Positions 8,501 through 13,388 of a stretch of DNA of 13,456 nt are shown in pieces. The notes below the pieces were generated by a model that saw only the letters and a program-made list of their open reading frames with translations, had not been told where the DNA came from and made no database searches. Source of the DNA: UBA4874 sp002399435. Lineage in GTDB: Bacteria > Bacillota > Clostridia > Caldicoprobacterales > DTU083. Positions within the stretch are counted from its first letter, which is position 1. Each line of letters starts with the position of its first letter. The DNA is taken from the NCBI GenBank assembly GCA_036823195.1, contig DAISGI010000054.1:1-13456 (forward strand), given 5' to 3'. The position numbers and the translations under genes are program-made.

Positions 8501-9315
8501 TATCGACCCACCCTTGCCAGATCATAGCGCTTCGGATCAAAAAAAAGGGAACGGATCAACTGACTGGCACTGTCCACTGTGGGAGGCTCTCCGGGTCGGA
8601 GACGCTTGTAGACCTCCAGCATTCCTTCTTCCACAGAATTGGTATTATCACTGTCAATGGTGGCGGAAAGGATCTCATCTTCTCCCAGAAGATCCTTGAT
8701 CTGAGCATCCGTTCCATATCCCAGTGCCCTCAGAAGAACGGTAACATTGATTTTTCGGGTACGGTCCACACGCACGGACAATACATCATTGGAATCGGTT
8801 TCGTATTCCAGCCATGCGCCCCGGTTCGGTATGACTGTGGCGGAATACAGCTTTTTGCCTGTTTTATCCACCTGCTCTGCATAATAGACGCTGGGCGAGC
8901 GAACCAGCTGGCTGACGATGACACGTTCTGCCCCATTGATAATGAAGGTGCCCTGGTCGGTCATGATCGGAAAGTCTCCCATAAATACTTCCTGTTCTTT
9001 CACTTCACCGGTTTCCCGGTTGATTAACCGGACACGTACCTTGAGAGATTTGGAATACGTAACATCCCTTTCCTTACACTCATCCACAGAGTATTTGGGA
9101 TCATCATCCAAATAGTAATCCACGAATTCCAGAATAAGATTCTCGGAATAGTCTGAGATGGGAGATATATCATCGAAAACCTCCTGGAGCCCCTTTTCGA
9201 GAAACCATTTGTATGAGTTTTTTTGCACCTCGATTAGATTTGGCATATCCAGAACCTCATCGATCTTGGAATAACTCATCCTGGTTCTCTTTCCTAACTG
9301 AACTGGATGCAGCAT
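5575..9315 (-). CDS. rpoB: DNA-directed RNA polymerase subunit beta
   Basis: Beta forms the other half of the RNA polymerase active cleft and the rifampicin pocket. I place the start at the ATG at 9313-9315 ([19 protein letters not shown], 1246 residues), because relatives begin one or two residues before HPV and the AGGGGTGA SD is then about 7 bases away. An ATG two codons upstream (9321) is possible but very close to that SD. The rifampicin region is at about 483-509 ([11 protein letters not shown]...THKRRLSAL). The residues equal to E. coli D516, H526 and S531 are wild type, so classic target resistance is not predicted. The conserved C-terminal core ([25 protein letters not shown]) is intact. 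After it comes a tail of about 79 residues, 46 of them Asp or Glu, with no lysine. The gene has its own promoter region and is followed 23 bases later by rpoC. Confidence 0.98.
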   Translation of the reverse strand: [1246 protein letters not shown]

Positions 9316-9321
9316 GCACAT

Positions 9322-9557
9322 CTCACCCCTTTAGATTTTATAACAACCTCAAAAGCAACGGCTATTTGTAAATTTAAGTAAATAGGGCATTAATATTTAT
9401 TATACCCTTGCATTTTATCCTTTATTCAGTGTAGAATAGAGATAAGAAAAGAATAGCATAGGGTTGTCTGCTAAAAACTATTAATGCAATTTACAATCTT
9501 ATCACAAGATTGCCAGATTGTCAATGACAATATTTTTGCCTTACGGAAAAATTCATG
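9322..9557 (-). promoter_or_regulatory. AT-rich rpoB upstream region (no gene)
   Basis: This is the AT-rich stretch between the rplL terminator and rpoB. It holds the rpoB promoter described separately. It also holds a TATAAT on the minus strand at 9399-9404 that could be the -10 of a second promoter, but no good -35 lies 16-18 bases upstream of it. From the main promoter the untranslated leader would be about 170 bases. I find no coding ORF with an SD and no leader family that I recognise in it. Confidence 0.55.
9496..9524 (-). promoter_or_regulatory. Promoter of rpoB-rpoC
   Basis: On the minus strand there is a perfect -35 TTGACA (9519-9524), a 17-base spacer and the -10 TAAGAT (9496-9501). 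A TG one base upstream makes it an extended -10 site. It lies 34 bases past the rplL hairpin. An inverted repeat CAATCTT/AAGATTG (9494-9512) overlaps the -10 box and could be an operator or chance. This is sequence inference only. Confidence 0.7.
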
Positions 9558-9600
9558 AAAAATAAGGAACTCTTACTACTTGTAAAGAGCTCCTTATTTT
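9558..9600 (-). terminator. Rho-independent terminator after rplL
   Basis: Read on the minus strand, AAAATAAGGAGCTCTTTAC pairs with GTAAGAGTTCCTTATTTT around the loop AAGTA. The stem has about 17 pairs, including one G-U pair, and one bulged T. It runs into five T residues at 9558-9562, which partly belong to the stem. It starts 32 bases after the rplL stop codon. The T tract is short, so some read-through into rpoB is possible. That would fit the partial termination known between rplL and rpoB in other bacteria. Confidence 0.82.
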
Positions 9601-9632
9601 ATTCCAATAACAGTTGTCCAATCAAACATTCT

Positions 9633-10004
9633 TTACTTGATTTCGACTTTCGCACCAACCTCATCAAATTTTGCCTTGATGGACTCCGCTTCTTCTTTGG
9701 AAACGCCTTCCTTGACTGCCTTCGGAGCAGAATCCACGAAATCCTTCGCATCTTTCAGGCCAAGTCCGGTGATTTCGCGGGCTACCTTGATGACTTTGAT
9801 CTTCTGGTCACCGACCTCCGTCAGGATTACGTCAAACTCTGTCTTTTCCTCTTCCTGCTGACCAGCGCCAGCGGCGGGAGCTGCTGCAACAGCAACGGGA
9901 GCGGAAGCGCTCACACCAAATTCAGCTTCCAGAGCCTTTACCAGTTCGGAAAGCTCCAAAACGGTCATACCTTTTATCGCATCCAATATTTCCTGTTGAT
10001 TCAT
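9633..10004 (-). CDS. rplL: 50S ribosomal protein L7/L12
   Basis: L7/L12 is the multicopy stalk protein that recruits translational GTPases such as EF-G and EF-Tu and stimulates GTP hydrolysis. The 123-residue, acidic product shows the three classic parts. These are an N-terminal dimerisation and L10-binding helical region (about 1-33), an Ala/Pro/Gly-rich flexible hinge (about 34-50), and a globular C-terminal domain. The last carries the GTPase-contacting stretch KIKVIKVAREITGLGLKDAK. The ATG follows GGAGG by about 9 bases. It lies 30 bases after rplJ in the same transcript, which ends at a terminator 32 bases downstream. Length and ends are normal for the family. Confidence 0.98.
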   Translation of the reverse strand: MNQQEILDAIKGMTVLELSELVKALEAEFGVSASAPVAVAAAPAAGAGQQEEEKTEFDVILTEVGDQKIKVIKVAREITGLGLKDAKDFVDSAPKAVKEGVSKEEAESIKAKFDEVGAKVEIK

Positions 10005-10034
10005 TCTGAAATCCTCCTGCTTCTTTTCATAATT

Positions 10035-10556
10035 TTATGCTTCTTTCTTTTCTTTCACCGCGTTCAATGTATTGACCAGGGAACGAATCGTACCACTCAA
10101 TACGGTAACCAGGCCGCTGAGCGGAGCATTCATGCCGCGCAGCATCCTGGCGAGCAATTCTTCTCTGGACGGCAGCTCTGCCAATGTTTTGATCTCATCG
10201 ACGTCGATTACCTTGCCATCCACCAGGCCTACCTTGAATTCCATCTTGTTTAGCTTTTCCATATTTTTCGCCAAAATCTTGGCGGGAGCCACCGGATCCT
10301 CCGTTCCAAAGGCAACAGCTGTCTGTCCTTTCAGATACGGAATCAAGTCCTCCATATTCAGCTGTCTGGCCGCAATTTGCATCAGAGTATTCTTGTAAAC
10401 CTTATAGTGCACTCCGTTTTCACGAAATTCTTTTCTGAGCTCGGTCACTTCTTCGACAGTCAGCCCCTTATAATCGATCAGTATTGCACTGCTGGAGCCT
10501 GAAAGATTTTCCTTTATTTCCTCTATGGTTTTCGCTTTTTCCTCTCTGGCAGGCAT
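10035..10556 (-). CDS. rplJ: 50S ribosomal protein L10
   Basis: L10 anchors the L7/L12 dimers to 23S rRNA at the stalk base. The 173-residue protein has the rRNA-binding N-terminal domain, with the family stretches SSAILIDYKGLTVEEVTELR and YKVYKNTLM. Its C-terminal helix (about 135-173) normally carries the L12 dimers. The ATG (10554-10556) follows the strong SD AAAGGAGGT by about 8 bases. Expression is probably controlled by its own product: the transcript begins at a consensus promoter and carries an L10-leader-type RNA before the gene. In the family, L10 or the L10-L12 complex binds this leader and represses rplJL. Direct repression here is inferred from that resemblance. Confidence 0.98.
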   Translation of the reverse strand: MPAREEKAKTIEEIKENLSGSSSAILIDYKGLTVEEVTELRKEFRENGVHYKVYKNTLMQIAARQLNMEDLIPYLKGQTAVAFGTEDPVAPAKILAKNMEKLNKMEFKVGLVDGKVIDVDEIKTLAELPSREELLARMLRGMNAPLSGLVTVLSGTIRSLVNTLNAVKEKKEA

Positions 10557-10622
10557 AAGAAAGCACCTCCTTTCCTGTTTGGATATTGCTGATTCTTATC
10601 ATGGAAAGGTCATATTTGAAAT

Positions 10623-10647
10623 GCCCTCTTACCAAAGGCAAGAGGGC
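10623..10647 (-). promoter_or_regulatory. Hairpin downstream of the L10 leader
   Basis: On the minus strand GCCCTCTTGCC and GGTAAGAGGGC form an 11-bp stem (one G-U pair) closed by a TTT loop. Flanking TTTGAA and TTCAAA can pair as well and lengthen the structure. No T run follows, so it is not an ordinary terminator. It may be a regulatory structure or attenuator of rplJL. Confidence 0.6.
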
Positions 10648-10668
10648 AGTATCTTCAAAATACATTCC

Positions 10669-10726
10669 CTTACCTCGGCAGGCTGATTGGTTTAAGCTTC
10701 AAAAAGCGCCTGCTGTCTGCGATAAG
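10669..10726 (-). ncRNA. L10 leader (ribosomal protein autoregulatory RNA)
   Basis: This part of the rplJ 5' leader looks like the L10_leader family found ahead of rplJL in Firmicutes. Reading along the RNA, CUUA (10723-10726) can pair with UAAG (10669-10672), and GCAGGC (10708-10713) pairs perfectly with GCCUGC (10678-10683). Between the two helices is an asymmetric loop, UCGCAGACA against CGAGG, that resembles a kink-turn. The AGACAGCAGG...CCUGCCGAGGU pattern is what I recognise from the family. L10 or the L10-L12 complex would bind it to repress rplJL. It lies about 30 bases after the predicted start site. Assigned by eye, not by a covariance model. Confidence 0.78.
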
Positions 10727-10760
10727 ACCATGCTTCCATCCTATTCAAATCTCATGAAAC

Positions 10761-10789
10761 ATTATAATGCAGCAATCGCTTGCTGTCAA
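10761..10789 (-). promoter_or_regulatory. Consensus promoter of rplJ-rplL
   Basis: On the minus strand this is TTGACA (10784-10789), exactly 17 bases, then TATAAT (10761-10766): the textbook sigma-A promoter with no mismatch. It lies 41 bases after the rplA stop codon and about 200 bases before rplJ. The transcript would start near 10753 and carry the L10 leader. It lets rplJL be made separately from the rplKA genes upstream, although no terminator separates the two, so read-through from upstream is also expected. Confidence 0.88.
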
Positions 10790-10830
10790 GGGTCTCCTGT
10801 CCAATCCGCCTGTATCCCTGCTTCTGGCTA

Positions 10831-11520
10831 TCAGAACTTTGCAGCATTCAGCCGGATCCCGGGACCCATCGTGCTGGAAAGAACCGCACTGCGCAGATAA
10901 GTTCCCCTGGAAGCCGCCGGCTTTGCCTTGATGATGGCATCCATCAGAGTCTGCAGATTTTCAGAAAGTTTCTGCGTACCAAAGGATTTCCTTCCAATGG
11001 GCACATGAATAATCGCTGCCTTATCCAGACGATACTCAACCTTACCGGCTTTGATATCGTGAATGGCCTTGGCAACATCCATGGTCACGGTACCTGATTT
11101 GGGATTCGGCATCAAGCCCTTGGGACCCAATATACGTCCGAGACGTCCCACCTTGCTCATCATATCCGGTGTGGCCACGCATACGTCAAATCCGAACCAA
11201 TTTTCATTCTGAATCTTTGCAGTCATATCCTCGGCGCCCACAAAATCAGCTCCGGCTTCCTCAGCTTCCCTGGCCTTCTCTCCTTTGGCGAAAACCAGAA
11301 CCTTAACTACTTTCCCGGTGCCGTGGGGTAATACAACCGCTCCGCGGACCTGCTGATCTGCATGCTTGGGATCCACTCCCAGCCTAATGGAGATCTCAAC
11401 CGTTTCATCAAAATTTGCTTTGGAAGTCTGTTGTACCAACTCCAAAGCCTCTTCCGGATCGTATAAACGGGAATGGTCCACAAGTTTCAAACTTTCCTGA
11501 TATTTCTTGCCATGTTTCAT
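10831..11520 (-). CDS. rplA: 50S ribosomal protein L1
   Basis: L1 forms the mobile L1 stalk that helps release E-site tRNA; in many bacteria it also represses its own mRNA. The 229-residue protein has the family stretches FDETVEISIRLGVDPKHADQQVRGAVVLPHGTG (about 38-70), GRLGRILGPKGLMPNPKSGTV and the C-terminal RGTYLRSAVLSSTMGPGIRLN. The start is the ATG at 11518-11520 (MKHGKKYQES), which has the SD AAGGAGG about 7 bases upstream. A frame extending to 11556 would run through that SD. It lies 77 bases after rplK and ends in TGA. No terminator follows before the rplJ promoter. I did not find a convincing L1-binding mimic near the rplK or rplA starts. Confidence 0.98.
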   Translation of the reverse strand: MKHGKKYQESLKLVDHSRLYDPEEALELVQQTSKANFDETVEISIRLGVDPKHADQQVRGAVVLPHGTGKVVKVLVFAKGEKAREAEEAGADFVGAEDMTAKIQNENWFGFDVCVATPDMMSKVGRLGRILGPKGLMPNPKSGTVTMDVAKAIHDIKAGKVEYRLDKAAIIHVPIGRKSFGTQKLSENLQTLMDAIIKAKPAASRGTYLRSAVLSSTMGPGIRLNAAKF

Positions 11521-11597
11521 CGTAATTCCTCCTTGTGGTCCTAACGGGTAATCCAAATCACCCTGCCACTTTTTTTCACCCTACTGGATGAAGATCA

Positions 11598-12023
11598 TTA
11601 TTCCTCCACCGTGACGCCCATGCTGCGGGCAGTTCCTGAAACCATTTTCATAGCGGATTCCAGACTGGCAGCGTTCAGATCGGGCATCTTGGTCTCCGCG
11701 ATTTCCTGAACCTGCTTTTTGGTTAATTTTGCGACCTTGTTTTCATTGGGGCGGTCGGAAGCCTTGTCAATGCCGCATGCCTTCTTGATCAGGACGGCAG
11801 CAGGGGGGGTCTTCGTAATAAATGTAAAGGATCTATCCTGATAAACCGTAATCACAACAGGTATAATCATACCTGCCTGCTTTGCGGTCCGTGCATTGAA
11901 TTCCTTGCAGAAACCCATGATATTCACACCGTACTGTCCCAGGGCAGGACCTACCGGTGGTGCAGGTGTTGCCTTGCCGGCGGGAATCTGCAGCTTGACA
12001 TAGCCGGTAATTTTCTTCGCCAT
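11598..12023 (-). CDS. rplK: 50S ribosomal protein L11
   Basis: L11 binds the GTPase-associated region of 23S rRNA at the stalk base, next to where EF-G and EF-Tu act. It is also needed for the RelA-type stringent response. The 141-residue protein has the N-terminal domain with the proline-rich loop PAPPVGPALGQYGVNIM (P23 and P26 in the region of thiostrepton resistance are wild type). Its C-terminal rRNA-binding domain ends MVSGTARSMGVTVEE. The ATG follows AAAGGAGGTG by about 7 bases. It lies 42 bases after nusG and 77 bases before rplA, the universal nusG-rplK-rplA order. Full length and unremarkable. Confidence 0.98.
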   Translation of the reverse strand: MAKKITGYVKLQIPAGKATPAPPVGPALGQYGVNIMGFCKEFNARTAKQAGMIIPVVITVYQDRSFTFITKTPPAAVLIKKACGIDKASDRPNENKVAKLTKKQVQEIAETKMPDLNAASLESAMKMVSGTARSMGVTVEE

Positions 12024-12065
12024 TGATACACACCTCCTTTTTCGGATTACAATAATGTAATGGCG

Positions 12066-12611
12066 TTAAATTTTCTGTATTTGATTATACTCCAGCTCAA
12101 CAGGGGTATCCCTGCCGAACATGGATACCAATACCCTAACCTTTTGTTTCTCCGGAAATATCTCCTCAATGGATCCGATGAAGTTCTCCAGGGGACCTTT
12201 TGTGACACGCACATTGTCGCCAATCTCCGCATCCAGCCGAATCGGAATATTCTCCACTCCCATAGAGCGCACTTCATTATCGGATAATGGAACAGGCTTG
12301 GATCCCGGCCCGACAAATCCGGTCACACCCCTCGTATTGCGTATGACATACCAGGAATCATCCGTAATGATCATCTTGATCATAACATATCCAGGAAATA
12401 TCTTACGCATGACAGCTTTTTTCTTGCCATCCTTTTCTTCTATCTGTTCTTCCATAGGAACCTTGATCTCAAAAATCAAATCCTGCAGGCCGCGGTTTTC
12501 CACCGCTTTTTCCAGGTTGGCTTTCACCTTATTTTCATATCCGGAATACGTATGAATCACATACCATCTGCCTTGCGGATTTTCTTTTTCTGTTTCAGAT
12601 ACTTCAGACAT
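12066..12611 (-). CDS. nusG: Transcription termination/antitermination protein NusG
   Basis: NusG binds the RNA polymerase clamp during elongation, modulates pausing and termination, and couples transcription to translation. The 181-residue protein has the NGN domain (about 14-118) with GRWYVIHTYSGYENKV, the FPGYVMIKM strand (72-80) and RNTRGVTGFVG (91-101). The KOW domain follows (about 128-181, GDNVRVTKGPLENFIGSIEE). The ATG at 12609-12611 is the only reasonable start: a TGA lies in frame five codons upstream, and the next internal start would cut into the first strand. Unlike its neighbours it has no SD at normal spacing. The purine-rich SD-like stretch ends 21 bases upstream, and those 21 bases can form a hairpin. 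It lies 43 bases after secE in the same transcript. Confidence 0.97.
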   Translation of the reverse strand: MSEVSETEKENPQGRWYVIHTYSGYENKVKANLEKAVENRGLQDLIFEIKVPMEEQIEEKDGKKKAVMRKIFPGYVMIKMIITDDSWYVIRNTRGVTGFVGPGSKPVPLSDNEVRSMGVENIPIRLDAEIGDNVRVTKGPLENFIGSIEEIFPEKQKVRVLVSMFGRDTPVELEYNQIQKI

Positions 12612-12654
12612 AAAACCAAAGGCTCAGGTTTTCCCCTGTCCTTCTCCTCCTTCT
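12612..12654 (-). promoter_or_regulatory. nusG: Unusual nusG translation initiation region with hairpin
   Basis: Directly after the secE stop the RNA reads AGAAGGAGGAGAAGGACAGGGG, given here as AGAAGGAGGAG plus AAGGACAGGGG, at 12633-12654. It contains two SD-like motifs, GGAGG and AAGGA. The 21 bases from there to the ATG are exactly an inverted repeat, AAAACC (12627-12632), nine loop bases, GGTTTT (12612-12617). In linear form GGAGG is 34 bases from the ATG and AAGGA 27. With the hairpin folded, AAGGA comes to about 6 bases. The stem is weak (six pairs, four of them A-U). Confidence 0.55.
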
Positions 12655-12915
12655 TTAAGCAATCAGATTAAGAAGCGATCCCAGGCCCAAATCAATGAGA
12701 CCCACAGCAGTAGCAAAAACCAAAATAAAAACCAAAACAACTGCCGTGGAATTGATCAATTCTTTTCGGGTTGGCCAGCTGACCTTCTTCAGTTCGGAAG
12801 CAATTCCCCTGAAATATTTCCGGATGCGAAGCCACATGCTTTCCTTTTTCGCAACCTGCCTTTTTTTGGCTTCCTTCTTTTTCCCGGCTTCTTTCTCTTT
12901 CCCCATCTCTCTCAC
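12655..12915 (-). CDS. secE: Preprotein translocase subunit SecE
   Basis: SecE is the small membrane subunit of the SecYEG channel that exports unfolded proteins with SecA. The 86-residue protein is the short, single-span form usual in Firmicutes. It has a very basic, Lys/Glu-rich N-terminal segment (about 1-26), the amphipathic helix and hinge signature with KKVSWPTRKE (about 43-52), and one membrane segment (about 56-80). The start is a GTG (12913-12915) because the SD GGAGG is 8 bases before it. The next ATG, three codons in, is too far from the SD. An out-of-frame ATG immediately followed by TGA overlaps this start. It lies 23 bases after rpmG and 43 bases before nusG, the usual place for secE. 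Confidence 0.96.
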   Translation of the reverse strand: MREMGKEKEAGKKKEAKKRQVAKKESMWLRIRKYFRGIASELKKVSWPTRKELINSTAVVLVFILVFATAVGLIDLGLGSLLNLIA

Positions 12916-12938
12916 ATCCTTATCCTCCGATTGATGGC

Positions 12939-13088
12939 CTATCTCGTTTCTTTATGGAGAGTATGTGCCCCGCAGAATTTACAGTATTTTCTCATTTCCA
13001 GTCGATCCGGGTTATTCTTCTTATTCTTCATGGTGTTGTAGTTACGCTGTTTGCATTCGGTACAAGCCATAGTAACCTTTACTCTCAT
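12939..13088 (-). CDS. rpmG: 50S ribosomal protein L33 (zinc-binding type)
   Basis: L33 is a small basic protein of the 50S subunit near the E site. The 49-residue product begins MRVKVTMACTECKQRNYNTMK and ends GAHTLHKETR. Four cysteines in two CxxC pairs (C9, C12, C36, C39) mark the zinc-binding C+ form. Many Firmicutes also carry a C- paralogue used under zinc limitation; none is in this window. The ATG (13086-13088) has the SD GAGGTG 6 bases upstream. It is the first gene after the promoter at 13250-13279, with a leader of about 150 bases, and is followed 23 bases later by secE. Confidence 0.97.
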   Translation of the reverse strand: MRVKVTMACTECKQRNYNTMKNKKNNPDRLEMRKYCKFCGAHTLHKETR

Positions 13089-13103
13089 TGTCCACACCTC
13101 GCT

Positions 13104-13121
13104 TCAGTATCCGGCATCCAT
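13104..13121 (-). CDS. Possible five-codon leader ORF before rpmG
   Basis: On the minus strand ATG GAT GCC GGA TAC TGA encodes MDAGY. The SD AAAGGAG (13128-13134) is at an ideal 6-base spacing, as good as that of rpmG itself. The TGA lies 15 bases before the rpmG ATG, in the same frame, and just ahead of the rpmG SD. It could be a translated leader ORF that couples to rpmG, or chance in a purine-rich leader. Such short ORFs cannot be judged by coding statistics, so I hold this weakly. Confidence 0.3.
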   Translation of the reverse strand: MDAGY

Positions 13122-13249
13122 CCGTTGCTCCTTTATTATGGAAACCCTCATGGCAAAGGGCTGAAAATGCCTGGCTTCACAGTCATTTTGGCTCCATAAT
13201 CATATCCAGCAGACTGCAAAAATGGTAACAAAGGCCTTTCATCACAACT

Positions 13250-13279
13250 ATTATACCATTATAATCTACCATATCTCAA
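13250..13279 (-). promoter_or_regulatory. Promoter of rpmG-secE-nusG-rplK-rplA
   Basis: On the minus strand the -35 TTGAGA (13274-13279, one mismatch) is followed after 18 bases by a perfect -10 TATAAT (13250-13255). A TG one base upstream makes it an extended -10 site. A second, perfect -35 TTGACA lies a little upstream (13286-13291), with a weaker -10, TAGATT (13263-13268), at 17 bases. Two overlapping promoters are therefore possible. It follows the tuf terminator and precedes a leader of about 150 bases, in which I recognise no known riboswitch or leader family. Confidence 0.78.
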
Positions 13280-13307
13280 AACAACTGTCAACCAGATGTT
13301 TCTTCCG

Positions 13308-13342
13308 AAAAAATAAGCAAGGGGAAACACCCCTTACTTATT
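13308..13342 (-). terminator. Rho-independent terminator after tuf
   Basis: On the minus strand AATAAGTAAGGGG (13330-13342) pairs with CCCCTTGCTTATT (13312-13324) around a five-base loop, 13 pairs with one G-U. It is followed by a run of six T (13308-13313). It lies 46 bases after the tuf stop codon and separates tuf from the rpmG unit. Confidence 0.92.
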
Positions 13343-13388
13343 CCTATTTCATTTCCTCTATTGGAATCTTATCGAATTCCTTGCTCCA

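Noticed and set aside
9399..9404. TATAAT in the rpoB leader as a second promoter
   Set aside because: The -10 is perfect but no acceptable -35 or TG extension is found at 16-18 bases; mentioned only as a weak possibility.
12912..12917. ATG directly followed by TGA at the secE start
   Set aside because: A start-stop pair overlapping the GTG start is probably chance; nothing else supports a function.
12611..12939. tRNA gene (for example tRNA-Trp) around rpmG-secE-nusG, as in some bacteria
   Set aside because: The gaps are only 23 and 43 bases, too short for a tRNA.
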